Shown here: piece after piece, positions 17,747 through 26,305 of the stretch
Numbering within the stretch: the stretch's first letter is position 1
Layout of the letters: each line of letters begins with the position of its first letter
Assembly: GCA_944389195.1 (NCBI GenBank)
Contig: CALXLM010000044.1
Location: forward strand, 1-32,971
Direction of reading: 5' to 3'
Length of the DNA: 32,971 nt
Source: an uncultured Opitutales bacterium
GTDB lineage: Bacteria > Verrucomicrobiota > Verrucomicrobiia > Opitutales > Intestinicryptomonadaceae
Notes under the pieces: model-generated
Told to the model about the DNA's origin: nothing
The model's database searches: none
What the model saw: only the letters and a program-made list of their open reading frames with translations
Position numbers and translations under genes: made by a program

Positions 17747-18982
17747 ATGCGCAAAAGGGGCGACAATAACCGGGAAAACGGCGACGCGCGCGGCGAAGGG
17801 AAACCCGGCGGCGGATTTATTCCGGACGGTTTTTACAGCGAAGACGAAGAAACCGAAATCGAATTCGCGGATTATGGAGACGAAATAGAGATAGGCGAGG
17901 ACGAAGAAGTTGAATTTGTCGAATGGCACCCCCCGTTTCCCGGTTTTCCCCCGCCTCCCGCCGTCTTGCCTCCGGTTCCCAGCCGCTCGTTTGGCGGCGT
18001 GAAGTACGCAGGCGGCCCGGCGGATCCGGACAAAGGAGAAAAATCAAACGGGGAAGGCAAGGCGGAAAATGGAAATCGCCACGCTTTAAAATCCGTTATG
18101 GCGATGCAGGCTGAGGCCATGGAGCGCATCGGGAAGTCGCAATCCAATAAAATAAAAGGCGGAAGGGCGGTTTCGGCGCTGGTTTTATTTTTTAAATGTC
18201 TTTGCAACGCGGCGCTATTGTGCGTGTTTATCGCGGGGTGCTATTTCATAATAGAATACTATCGGGAGAAAATGATAGAGTCGTCGGAGGAAACCCTTTT
18301 AGCCGACAAAGAAGAAGTAAAATGGCGCCTTGAGGACTCCAAGGCCAACAGGGTAGTCCGCAGGTATTACGATGTCGTCGGGCCTATCGAAAAATCTGCA
18401 AAATACAGCGACATGCTTTTAAAGGGAGAAGTCGATCTAAACGGGAAAGATGAGGATTTTTACTGCATTAAGCGGTCTAACGGCAGAAGCTACCTCAGAA
18501 TTGGTTCCGAAAAAAAACAGCGTGCGTATTTTATAGGGAGGCCGTCAGAGAACGTGTCGCGCCTTTCTGACATGAAAGTGTCCGGACGCAAGACTTCCCT
18601 CCCTGCCAGGGAAAGCATAGTTCTCCGCGCGCTTTCAGGCTTTGACGAACCGATTTTCACCCGCGCTTTCGGCGACGGTAAAGCTTTGGGCGAGTTTGTT
18701 TACGACGGATACGAGTCGCTCGACGGCGTTAAAATGGAGGTCGTATCGATACGAGAGAGCCAAATGTTGCTGCGCTACTTTTTTAATCCGATTACCGGAG
18801 ACTTGTCGGCGCTTTACATAAAAGAGGGGGCGAACGAGGCGATCGCCAAATTTTCAGATTATCGTGTTTGCGAGGACGGCGTGAGGTATCCGCATAAAAA
18901 GACAGTGGAATTAAATGGGAAACGTGTTGCGGAACTCGATATTACCCTTGCGATGAGAAACAGGGGCTTTGTGTTCCCGTAG
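17747..18982 (+). CDS. Single-span membrane protein with acidic/proline-rich cytoplasmic N terminus, unknown function
   Basis: Not assigned to a known family. The 411-residue product has three parts. Residues 1-60 are very acidic (for example YSEDEETEIEF and IGEDEEVEFVEW). Residues 61-80 are a proline cluster (HPPFPGFPPPPAVLPP), followed by a Gly/Lys-rich linker. One membrane helix spans about residues 143-169. The remaining 240 residues, probably periplasmic, are mixed alpha/beta; the end (DYRVCEDGVRYPHKKTVELNGKRVAELDI) recalls the repeating strand pattern of LolA-like or outer-membrane-lipoprotein-sorting domains, but this is only a resemblance. The gene starts 1 bp after proA, so it is part of that transcript. 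The proline cluster suggests a docking or scaffold role. Confidence 0.65.
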   Translation: MRKRGDNNRENGDARGEGKPGGGFIPDGFYSEDEETEIEFADYGDEIEIGEDEEVEFVEWHPPFPGFPPPPAVLPPVPSRSFGGVKYAGGPADPDKGEKSNGEGKAENGNRHALKSVMAMQAEAMERIGKSQSNKIKGGRAVSALVLFFKCLCNAALLCVFIAGCYFIIEYYREKMIESSEETLLADKEEVKWRLEDSKANRVVRRYYDVVGPIEKSAKYSDMLLKGEVDLNGKDEDFYCIKRSNGRSYLRIGSEKKQRAYFIGRPSENVSRLSDMKVSGRKTSLPARESIVLRALSGFDEPIFTRAFGDGKALGEFVYDGYESLDGVKMEVVSIRESQMLLRYFFNPITGDLSALYIKEGANEAIAKFSDYRVCEDGVRYPHKKTVELNGKRVAELDITLAMRNRGFVFP

Positions 18983-18986
18983 GATA

Positions 18987-19002
18987 GCTGGTCTGGACCA
19001 GC
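18987..19002. terminator. Palindrome between convergent genes, possible weak bidirectional terminator
   Basis: GCTGGTC and GACCAGC form a perfect 7-bp inverted repeat around TG, 5 bp after the stop of the unknown membrane protein and just before the end of mtaB on the other strand. Only CCCGTTTTG follows on the plus strand, so termination would be weak. Confidence 0.35.
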
Positions 19003-19015
19003 ACCCGTTTTGTGG

Positions 19016-20323
19016 CTATATGATTTTTTCTATTTGCGCCCGAACATTTCCGTTTCCGTCTGAGTGGGCGATCCGCGCATAAGCGAGGCGGTTTTTCAAT
19101 CCGGGTTCGGGGGCGTATGCGGACACTTGTATGTAGTTGTCGGTGTACGCCATGTATTCTCCGTTTTTCAGCCGGTTTTCGAGCAGAATCTTTCGGGTTT
19201 TCCCGATATTCTTGGCGATAAACGCCTCGCGAAGCGCTGCTGCGACCTTTCTCATTTCGTCGGAGCGCCGTTTCCTGATTCCAGTCGGAACTTGGTCTTT
19301 CATGGCGGCCGCCAAAGTTCCCGCGCGGGGTGAAAACGTGAATATGTGCGCGTACGCCGCACCGGAGCCTAGCAGGCGGCGTTTTGTGATTTCGAAATCT
19401 TTTTCGGTTTCGCCGGGGTGGCCGCAGATTATGTCGGTTCCGACCGATATATATTCGGATACGCCGCGTATCATTTCGAGGCTTTTTAAAAATTCCTCCG
19501 CCGGATATTTGCGTCGCATTGCAATTAAGACGTTGTCGGAAAGGCTCTGAACGGACATGTGAAGGTGCGGCGCAAGCTTGTGGGAAGGATCGGCCATGCG
19601 TTCAAGCAAGGCTTCGAGTTCCGGGTGGGGGGGTTCTATGCTGCCTATCCTGAGCCTGAGAAGTTCGGAAATGTTATTTAGCCTGTCCAACAGCCCGGTC
19701 AATCCGCCTTCCGGAACCTCGAACTTTGATATGTTAATTCCGGTAAGTATTATTTCTCTTACGCCGCGTGATACGAGATTCTCCGCATCGGCGACTATTT
19801 CGCCGAAGCTCCTGCTTTTAGGGGTTCCGCGCGCCCGCGGAATTATGCAGTATGAGCAGGCGTTGTCGCAACCGTCCTGTATTTTTAGGTTCATTCTGTC
19901 AGAAAGCGGGAGGCTTCCGGACATTGACTCCCTTGCCGCCGGGATTGGCGCGTTTTTGCAATCGGCGGCCAGGTACATTTTGAGCGCATTTACGGCGCCT
20001 GGCTTTTCACGGTTGCCGACGATTCGCTTTACGTTAGGTAGTTTCAACAGTTCGCTTGGCGAGGTTTGGGCGTAGCAGCCGGTCAAGACTATCGGAGAGT
20101 CGGGGTTGGCGCGCGCGAATATTCTGGCGGCCTGCCTTGTTTTAGCTTCGGCGAGAGCGGTTATGGCGCATGAGTTTATTATGCATGCGTCGGCCTTTTC
20201 CCCCCAGGGAACCGTCTCAAAACCCTCCGCGCGCGCCGCGTCGGCGATGCTTGCCGATTCGTAATGGTTTACGCGGCAACCGAGGGTGAATATAGATAAT
20301 TTGAGCGCCATGCTGCCCTTCAT
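19016..20323 (-). CDS. mtaB: tRNA t6A37 methylthiotransferase MtaB (MiaB-like radical SAM enzyme)
   Basis: Adds a methylthio group to N6-threonylcarbamoyladenosine at position 37 of ANN-decoding tRNAs; a radical SAM enzyme with two iron-sulfur clusters. From the ATG at 20323 (435 residues) the N-terminal MTTase domain has Cys16 (LGCRVN), Cys52 (NSCAIT) and Cys83 (TGCYAQ), the three ligands of the auxiliary cluster. The radical SAM motif CDNACSYC at 152-159 binds the second cluster. EIILTGINISKFE and LRIGSIEPPH are typical of the MtaB subgroup. The C-terminal part contains a TRAM-like RNA-binding region. This start overlaps the queC stop by 4 bp (ATGA), which supports coupling; a second ATG four codons later is possible. 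Confidence 0.92.
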   Translation of the reverse strand: MKGSMALKLSIFTLGCRVNHYESASIADAARAEGFETVPWGEKADACIINSCAITALAEAKTRQAARIFARANPDSPIVLTGCYAQTSPSELLKLPNVKRIVGNREKPGAVNALKMYLAADCKNAPIPAARESMSGSLPLSDRMNLKIQDGCDNACSYCIIPRARGTPKSRSFGEIVADAENLVSRGVREIILTGINISKFEVPEGGLTGLLDRLNNISELLRLRIGSIEPPHPELEALLERMADPSHKLAPHLHMSVQSLSDNVLIAMRRKYPAEEFLKSLEMIRGVSEYISVGTDIICGHPGETEKDFEITKRRLLGSGAAYAHIFTFSPRAGTLAAAMKDQVPTGIRKRRSDEMRKVAAALREAFIAKNIGKTRKILLENRLKNGEYMAYTDNYIQVSAYAPEPGLKNRLAYARIAHSDGNGNVRAQIEKII

Positions 20324-20973
20324 TCAGCGTATGAGGTCGTGTCCTCCACGCCCGCCGATTTGAAAGCCTGTTTGCGTTCGAGGCATGTAGCGCATTTTCC
20401 GCAGTGAAGCTCGCCCCCATTGTAGCACGACCATGTTTCGGAAAAATCCACTTTAAGTTCGGCGCCGAGCTTTACAATATCGGCTTTAGACATGTTTATG
20501 AAGGGGCGTTCCAAGCGCACGGGTTCGTAGTGGCACAGGCGCAGCGCGCCGTCGAGGGCGTCGGCAAACTCGTTTCGGCAGTCGGGATATGCGGCGTGGT
20601 CTCCGCTGTGGGCGGCGTATGCTATGGAGTCTGTTTTTAAGGCGATTGCGCGCGCGGCGGCGATCGCCAGAAGTATCATGTTTCTGTTGGGGACGACCGT
20701 CATTCTCATGTTCGATTCGGCGTATTCGCCCTCCGGCACGCCGACAGCAGCCGATGTCAGGGCGTTGTCGCCGAAAAGCGGCCGGAGCGCGGAAAGATCC
20801 GCCACGTCCAAAGCCACGCCGAGCTTTCGGCAGTTTGAAGCTGCGCAGTCGTATTCGCGCCTATGGCGCTGCCCGTAGTCGGCCCAAAGGGCGCCGTCGG
20901 CCCTCCCTTCGGCTGCCAGTTTATGCAGCAGCACAGTGGAATCCAACCCTCCAGAATAAACAATCAATGCCAT
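20320..20973 (-). CDS. queC: 7-cyano-7-deazaguanine synthase (preQ0 synthase)
   Basis: Converts 7-carboxy-7-deazaguanine to preQ0 with ATP and ammonia, in queuosine (or deazapurine DNA modification) synthesis; cytoplasmic. The PP-loop SGGLDST is at residues 7-13 and WADYGQRHRRE follows. VVPNRNMILLAIAAA is the family's central block, and HSGDHAAYPDCRNEF is the substrate-pocket motif. The zinc site is formed by Cys183, Cys191, Cys194 and Cys197 in the WSCYNGGELHCGKCATC region. The 217-residue length is normal. It is the first gene of a two-gene tRNA-modification unit with mtaB and is divergent from the phosphate cotransporter gene. No preQ1 riboswitch is visible upstream, and no queD/E/F is in the window. 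Confidence 0.95.
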   Translation of the reverse strand: MALIVYSGGLDSTVLLHKLAAEGRADGALWADYGQRHRREYDCAASNCRKLGVALDVADLSALRPLFGDNALTSAAVGVPEGEYAESNMRMTVVPNRNMILLAIAAARAIALKTDSIAYAAHSGDHAAYPDCRNEFADALDGALRLCHYEPVRLERPFINMSKADIVKLGAELKVDFSETWSCYNGGELHCGKCATCLERKQAFKSAGVEDTTSYAE

Positions 20974-20996
20974 ACGAAAAAAAATTATTAAATTGC

Positions 20997-21031
20997 ATTA
21001 GACTCTAATTTTTGGCAAGTTCAACGCCAAA
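20997..21031. promoter_or_regulatory. Two inverted repeats in the divergent queC / Na-Pi cotransporter promoter region
   Basis: The 69-bp intergenic region holds a perfect 6-1-6 palindrome (ATTAGA-C-TCTAAT, 20997-21009). It is directly followed by a 6-bp inverted repeat (TTTGGC at 21011-21016, GCCAAA at 21026-21031). Either could bind a regulator or, on the plus strand, fold just upstream of the ATG at 21043. The role is inferred from position only. Confidence 0.4.
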
Positions 21032-21042
21032 TTTCATTTTAT

Positions 21043-22794
21043 ATGAACACCGTGTTCCAGATAATCGGGAGCCTTGGCCTTTTCCTATTCGGCATGAAGC
21101 TGATGAGCGAGGGCCTGCAAAAGTTGTCGGGCGAGCGGTTGCGTACCGTGATGCGGAAAATGACGGGCAACCGGTTTTCGGGGCTTTTTTCGGGGACGCT
21201 CGTGACAATGACTGTTCAGAGCTCGTCGGTGACGACGGTCATGGTTGTCAGTTTTGTGAACGCCGGATTGCTTACGCTGCGCGAGGCAATCGGCGTCATC
21301 ATGGGGGCGAACTTGGGGACTACTACGACGGCGTGGATAATAGCCATTCTGAGTTTTAAGTTTTCGCTTTCCGACATAGCGTTGCCCATAATCGGCATCG
21401 GGGTGATGGCTACGTTTTGCAAAAGGCCGGGCTGGAGAAGTTCTGGAGAGTTCTTGGTCGGATTCGGGCTGCTTTTTATGGGGTTGGATTTTCTAAAAGA
21501 GTCCGTTCCGGACATACAGTCTAATCCTGACGTTCTTGCGTGGATAACGCATTATTCGAGCATGGGCTATTTGTCGGTTCTTCTGTTCCTTTCTTTCGGG
21601 GTTATTTTGACCCTCGTGGTGCAGTCGTCGTCGGTGGCAATGGCTATAACCATTACCATGGCGGCAAAGGGCTGGATTTCCCTCGATCTCGCCGCCGCGA
21701 TAGTCCTGGGCGAAAACATAGGCACGACCGTCACCGCCCTGCTTGCTTCCATTCCAGCCAGCCTTAACGGAAAACGCGCGGCGGTCGCGCATTTGGTGTT
21801 CAATTTGATAGGCGTATTTTGGATGCTTTTCGTGTTCTACTGGTTCCTTGCCTTCATATGCTGGCTGGTGCCCATTTCCCCGAATCCGACCGCTGAAACG
21901 CTGAAGGCCATGGACATTACGAATTTCGGCTCCCTTACGGGCGCGGCGCGCGAGGCGGCGCTCGAAAAGATAGCCATACCGCCGCGTCTGGCCATGTTCC
22001 ATACGATGTTCAATCTGGTGAACATATGCGTGCTTATCGGATTTGTCCCGCAAATAGAAAAGATAGCCTGTTGGGTCCTCAAGGGCGGAGCCGGATACAA
22101 ACACCGCACGGCTTTGCAGAGAATAGAATATCTGACGTCGAACATATCGGAGATGGGAGAGCTGGCATTGTTCGAGGGGCAAAAGGAGCTTGTGAAGCTT
22201 GCGGAGCTTTCGGGGGAGATGTTCAACGGCTTCGTGTACGTCATACAAAACCCCGACAAGGATTTGAGCTCGGAAGTCGCCCGCCTGCGCGATCTCGAGG
22301 AGGAGTCCGACAAGCTTTCGGTGGCTCTTACAAATTTCTTCGTCAAATGTTCGTCGCACGAGCTTAGCCAAAACAGCATAAAAATCGTCACGCGCAACAT
22401 GATAATAGTGCCCGAGCTCGAGGAGATGTGCGATTCCTGCTACAGGCTGATAACGCTGGCGAGAAAGCGGTATAGGAAACAGCTTTTCGACGAAATGCTT
22501 AAGTCGCAGGTGTTCGTGGATTTCTGCTCTGAAATGAACGGCTTTGTGCAGTTTGCAGACAAGAGCCTCAATTCGCGCGCAATTAGCGCGGCCGACTTGG
22601 AAAACTCGCTAAAGATGCGCGAAAAGCTCGATTTGGTGAGGAAGGCATTGAGGCGCGAGGCCATCAGGCAGATGGAATCCACGGGGGTCACGCGCGGCGG
22701 CATTCTGTTTATAGAAATTCTTTCGGCTTGCGAACGCGTCAACTCGCATGCGATGAACATTCTTGAGGCGATGAATCCGAGAGCCGGACAGTAG
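21043..22794 (+). CDS. Na+/phosphate cotransporter family protein with PhoU-like C-terminal domain
   Basis: An inner-membrane sodium-dependent phosphate transporter of the NptA/PNaS (YjbB-like) family. Eight or more membrane helices fill residues 1-345. The two inverted family repeats each carry the hallmark QSSS: TVQSSSVTT at 59-62 and VVQSSSVAM at 194-197, followed by GANLGTTTTA and GENIGTTVTAL, the substrate- and ion-binding loops. From about residue 360 to the end (583) the sequence is helical and charged, like the PhoU domain fused to bacterial members. It starts at an AT-rich leader without a Shine-Dalgarno. It is divergent from queC and is followed after 62 bp by the PilN-like gene. 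In other bacteria this family can export as well as import phosphate, so direction is not certain. Confidence 0.92.
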   Translation: MNTVFQIIGSLGLFLFGMKLMSEGLQKLSGERLRTVMRKMTGNRFSGLFSGTLVTMTVQSSSVTTVMVVSFVNAGLLTLREAIGVIMGANLGTTTTAWIIAILSFKFSLSDIALPIIGIGVMATFCKRPGWRSSGEFLVGFGLLFMGLDFLKESVPDIQSNPDVLAWITHYSSMGYLSVLLFLSFGVILTLVVQSSSVAMAITITMAAKGWISLDLAAAIVLGENIGTTVTALLASIPASLNGKRAAVAHLVFNLIGVFWMLFVFYWFLAFICWLVPISPNPTAETLKAMDITNFGSLTGAAREAALEKIAIPPRLAMFHTMFNLVNICVLIGFVPQIEKIACWVLKGGAGYKHRTALQRIEYLTSNISEMGELALFEGQKELVKLAELSGEMFNGFVYVIQNPDKDLSSEVARLRDLEEESDKLSVALTNFFVKCSSHELSQNSIKIVTRNMIIVPELEEMCDSCYRLITLARKRYRKQLFDEMLKSQVFVDFCSEMNGFVQFADKSLNSRAISAADLENSLKMREKLDLVRKALRREAIRQMESTGVTRGGILFIEILSACERVNSHAMNILEAMNPRAGQ

Positions 22795-22856
22795 GACGTT
22801 TAAAAAAAACAGCAGGGGCGAAACTTTTTTTTGCCCGGTGCGTTTCAAATCTAAAC

Positions 22857-23936
22857 ATGCCAGACAAAATCATATTGGCCGACGACAGCGCGTTTTTTGT
22901 AAAGACGATAGACGTGCCGGCTCCGCTTTCCGATACTGACGCAAGGGAATTCGTCAGGGCGTGGGTGGAGAATTCGTCCCCGATGCCGGTCGAGAAAATG
23001 CGCGTGGGTTTTGCGCGTTTCGGCGGAGCCGCGACCATTTTCGCGGGAATTGAAAACCGCGTATTCGGAGGCTTGGACACAGCGGCTGTGGCTTCCGCAG
23101 ACTACCTTGTCGCACCGTCTTCGCTTTTGCTTTTTTGCGGCGCGCGCGACGAAAAGATAATTTTGCGTTCGGAGCGCGCAATTTCGCTTTTGGAGTTTGA
23201 AAACGGGATTATCCGCAATTTTTGGACGCAGTCCCTTTCAGAAGACGTCGCGGCGGATTTGAAATCTTTGAGAGCGGCTGCGTCTTTGGGCGGCGGCGAG
23301 AGGCTTTGCTCGATATTGAAAGTTTCACTAAACGGAAGAGCCTATGTCAGGATTGCTGACTTTGACGAGGAATCGTTTGTTGCCAGTACGCCTTCCGGAG
23401 GAGCGGTTTCTGAATACCAGATTGCAAAGAAAACCCTTGCGCTGCTCGATGTGCGCGACGGGAACATATTGAAGACTCTTGCGCGCAAACGCCGCAAGTC
23501 GGAAATGAAGGCCCTTGCGTTTATGTCGGTTCCGTGCGCGTTTGCGCTTCTGCTTGCGGGACAGGTTTTGCTGTGGGTAAAGGAGTCGAAATTGTCGGCC
23601 CTCGAAGCGGAGGTGGCGGAGCTGGCGCCGAAGGCAAAAGCCGTGGAGGAGCAGAGCGAACGCCTTGCAGAGCTGAGAATGTTTTCGCAAAAGCGCCTTC
23701 GCGCCATAGATTCGCTCGCGGTTATAAACGTTCCGCGCACCGACCAGATTCGCTTTTTGCGCGTAGTGCAGACATCTCCGTCCGATTTGGAGATTCAGGG
23801 CGGGGCTCCTACGATAGGCGAGGTAAATTCGTTTTTAAAGTCGCTTAGGAGAATGCCGGAAGTCAGAAGCGCGGAAATGAAAACGGAAACTACGCGCGGA
23901 GAGGCCAGATTTACCCTCAACGTAAAACTAAAATAA
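22857..23936 (+). CDS. PilN/GspL-like type IV pilus or type II secretion assembly-platform protein
   Basis: A single-span inner-membrane protein resembling the PilM-PilN or GspL element of type IV filament machines. The first 210 residues are a cytoplasmic region lacking clear actin-like ATPase motifs. A membrane helix follows at about 218-240 (LAFMSVPCAFALLLAGQVLLW), then a coiled coil at 242-283 rich in Glu, Ala and Lys. The last 70 residues have the PilN ferredoxin-like pattern (LEIQGGAPTIGEVNSFLKSL ... FTLNVKL). It is followed 3 bp later by a PilO/GspM-like gene, the usual partner order. No secretin, ATPase or pilin gene lies in the window. The topology and pairing are seen; the family link is inferred from pattern. 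Confidence 0.68.
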   Translation: MPDKIILADDSAFFVKTIDVPAPLSDTDAREFVRAWVENSSPMPVEKMRVGFARFGGAATIFAGIENRVFGGLDTAAVASADYLVAPSSLLLFCGARDEKIILRSERAISLLEFENGIIRNFWTQSLSEDVAADLKSLRAAASLGGGERLCSILKVSLNGRAYVRIADFDEESFVASTPSGGAVSEYQIAKKTLALLDVRDGNILKTLARKRRKSEMKALAFMSVPCAFALLLAGQVLLWVKESKLSALEAEVAELAPKAKAVEEQSERLAELRMFSQKRLRAIDSLAVINVPRTDQIRFLRVVQTSPSDLEIQGGAPTIGEVNSFLKSLRRMPEVRSAEMKTETTRGEARFTLNVKLK

Positions 23937-23939
23937 AGC

Positions 23940-24473
23940 ATGCTTTCTAAATTGACAGACTATTACTCAAAAAGAAACGGGCGCGAACGCGCAATGTTGT
24001 GGTGTGTAGTCGGGGTTGCGCTTTTGCTTTGGTTTTCGTCCGAAATGAAGGGCTGTTCTACGTTGAGTTCGGAGATTTCGTCGCTGTCTTCTAAAAAAAA
24101 GGTGGCTTTGTCAACGATAGAACAGGAGCCCATGATCAGGCGGGAACTCGACGACGTTCTAAAAAACTTCGACATATCGAGAACGCTGTCGCCGATAAGC
24201 CTGCAAATAGCCGTCGAGAATTGCGCCCGCCGCGCGGAGCTTTCCTATTCGCTGTCGAATGCGGCCACAAAGGACGCTGGGAGGTTCAAGATAAATACCA
24301 TAACCCTTTCTTGCCAGCGCGGAGCGCTTAAAAACTTGGCCGATTTTGAAAGCGGCATGCAGGCGCTTGAGCCCTACGTTATGTTTTCGCGCGCTTCGCT
24401 CGACGGAAACAGCGCTGGCGAGGTTTCGGCAAAATACGAAATATCGTCGTTTGAGTTTAACGCCGAAAAATAG
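23940..24473 (+). CDS. PilO/GspM-like assembly-platform protein
   Basis: A 177-residue protein with a short cytoplasmic start, one membrane helix at about residues 19-36 (AMLWCVVGVALLLWF), a Ser/Leu-rich coiled-coil stretch to about residue 80 and a small C-terminal alpha/beta domain. In the latter, RGALKNLADFESGMQAL recalls the LxxxGxFxxLxxFLxxLE block of PilO and GspM. Its place 3 bp after a PilN/GspL-like gene is the main support. The pair would form the inner-membrane ring that links the cytoplasmic motor to the secretin in type IV pili or type II secretion. The sequence is divergent, and a non-filament role cannot be ruled out. Confidence 0.6.
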   Translation: MLSKLTDYYSKRNGRERAMLWCVVGVALLLWFSSEMKGCSTLSSEISSLSSKKKVALSTIEQEPMIRRELDDVLKNFDISRTLSPISLQIAVENCARRAELSYSLSNAATKDAGRFKINTITLSCQRGALKNLADFESGMQALEPYVMFSRASLDGNSAGEVSAKYEISSFEFNAEK

Positions 24474-24642
24474 TTTTTCTTGCATGGCTCCGCAGGCCGG
24501 AGGCGGTGGCCGTTTTTAGGCAAACTTCCGGAAACCCGCATTGAACTGGCGTTTGCCGAAAAGATTTTTACAGCGGGCGCCGCGCGCGTTTTATGCGGTG
24601 GCGGGCGTGAAAGGCTGCATGGAGCTTGTCAGCCGCGTTGCG

Positions 24643-26268
24643 TCAGGACGCAAGCTCCGACATTTTTTTGAGGTCGAGCTTGCCGCTCGGCAATAGGGGA
24701 ATTGCGTCCACCCTGACAATGTATTTGGGCTGCCACAGGTTGCTTATACCTGCTTTTCTGAGGGCGTCTTTGGCTTGGGCGAGGGTTATGTCAGTGGCCG
24801 TTAGCAGCACAAGGGCTTCGCCTTTCCCCTCGTCGAGGCGCGAGGATACCGCCACCATCGGTATTGCGCTGTCGGACAGCTTCAGTTCGGCGTTAAGCGC
24901 GGCTTCGACCGTCGCATGCGGGACCATTTCCCCCCCGATTTTCGAAAAGCGCGAGATCCTCCCGTCTATATATAAAAACCCGTCGGCGTCCAGCCTCGAC
25001 AAGTCGCCCGTCACAAGCCAACCGTCTTTGAGCGCGTCGTTTGTGGCGGACTCGTTCCCGAGGTATCCGGCGAACACATTGGGGCCTTTCAGCGCCAAAA
25101 GCCCCTGCTGGCCGAAGGGAAGTTCGGCGAGGGTTCCGGGGCGGAGTATTTTTGCGCGCATGCCCGGGAAAAGTTTGCCGATAGAGCCTTTTCTCGTCCC
25201 AGTGGAAAAATATCCGAAATCGCGCTCGGGCATGTTGACCCCGACTACGGGCGACGCTTCGGTAAGGCCGTATCCCTCGCGGTAGGTGTCGCCGAATGCG
25301 GAGTTCCAAAGCTCGTGGAAGCCCTGCGGTGTTTTTTCCGCCCCCGCTATCGCCATGCGCACGGTTTTCATGTCTTCGGCTGAGGCGTGCTTTATGTAGG
25401 CGCGGAAGAAAGTCGGGCTTCCGATTATGGCGGTGACGCCCATCTCGCGCACGGCCCGTATGTTGTTTTTGATGTCGAGCGGGCTGTGGAGGGTGACGGT
25501 TTTTTGCCCGTGAATGGCCATATACCACGCCTCGAACAGCAACCCGAAACTGTGGAAAATAGGCAGGTTCGCAAGAAGAATGTCGCTTTCGGAAAAGAGT
25601 TCTATCGACTTTGTTTGAAGGCAGTTGGCTATTATGTTGCGTTCGGTGAGAATAGCTGCCTTGGGCATGCCCTCGCTTCCGCTTGTGAACACGAGAGTCG
25701 CCTCCGCCGATTCACTTCCGTTTTCCCCGATTCCGTGGAGCTTGGCAAATTCGCCGGCGCCGAGTTTTATAGAGTCGCTTATTCGGCGTAGTTCCTCGGC
25801 CGGTATGCCGGCAAGAAGCTCTTCGGCGTCGAGAACCGTTTCGCTCCATGGAAACATGGGGTTTGCCTTCGATATTTTCGACCTGAAGAATTCTGATGTG
25901 ATGGTGGTGCTTATTCCCGCAGTGTTAAAGCAGCTTTTTGCCGCCACGGGGCCGAGCGTAAAATTGATGTTTACCGGAATAATGCCGGCGAATATGCATG
26001 CGTAGTTTGTGGCGAAAGCCGTAAACGACGGAGCCATGGCCACCGCGGCCCTTCCGCGGACGCCGAGATTTCTCAAGCGCCGCGCCAGCGCTATCGATGC
26101 CGAGAGGATTTCGGAAGCCGCGTATTTCTTCGCGTTGTCGGTAAAATCGCACAAAAGCCAATCAGAGCGCGAGCCGCACAGCCCAACGGCCAGCGAGTAT
26201 GCGAGGGACCGGCAAAGTTCCGGACGCTTTGCAAACTCGCCGTAGCCCATGTCGAAGGTATAAAGCAT
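24643..26268 (-). CDS. AMP-forming acyl-activating enzyme, Aas-like acyl-ACP/acyl-CoA synthetase domain
   Basis: Activates a fatty acid through an acyl-adenylate; the nearest pattern is the C-terminal synthetase half of Aas (2-acylglycerophosphoethanolamine acyltransferase / acyl-ACP synthetase). The P-loop is LVFTSGSEGMPKAAI, then LPIFHSFGL, AIAGAEKTP and YGLTEASPVVGVN (motif A5). GWLVTGDLSRLDADGFLYI and GRISRFSKIGGEMVPHATVE (A8 hinge) follow, and the catalytic lysine is in PSGKLDLKKM at the end. The SKIGGEMVPH and NLWQPK blocks are Aas hallmarks. At 541 residues it lacks the PlsC acyltransferase and membrane domains of full Aas. The start at 26268 is preferred over 26328, which overlaps the upstream regulator. 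It follows the AraC gene by 37 bp on the same strand. Confidence 0.85.
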   Translation of the reverse strand: MLYTFDMGYGEFAKRPELCRSLAYSLAVGLCGSRSDWLLCDFTDNAKKYAASEILSASIALARRLRNLGVRGRAAVAMAPSFTAFATNYACIFAGIIPVNINFTLGPVAAKSCFNTAGISTTITSEFFRSKISKANPMFPWSETVLDAEELLAGIPAEELRRISDSIKLGAGEFAKLHGIGENGSESAEATLVFTSGSEGMPKAAILTERNIIANCLQTKSIELFSESDILLANLPIFHSFGLLFEAWYMAIHGQKTVTLHSPLDIKNNIRAVREMGVTAIIGSPTFFRAYIKHASAEDMKTVRMAIAGAEKTPQGFHELWNSAFGDTYREGYGLTEASPVVGVNMPERDFGYFSTGTRKGSIGKLFPGMRAKILRPGTLAELPFGQQGLLALKGPNVFAGYLGNESATNDALKDGWLVTGDLSRLDADGFLYIDGRISRFSKIGGEMVPHATVEAALNAELKLSDSAIPMVAVSSRLDEGKGEALVLLTATDITLAQAKDALRKAGISNLWQPKYIVRVDAIPLLPSGKLDLKKMSELAS

Positions 26269-26305
26269 AGGGTTTTTTCTATGGCCGGCTCTTGTGCTGT
26301 CAACA

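Noticed and set aside
20974-21042. preQ1 riboswitch upstream of queC
   Set aside because: The minus-strand leader lacks the preQ1-I loop and A-rich tail consensus; only short palindromes are present.
21493-22371. Minus-strand open frame (292 codons) opposite the Na/Pi cotransporter
   Set aside because: It is opposite conserved QSSS and PhoU-like coding sequence; its product is His/Arg-rich and unlike any protein family.
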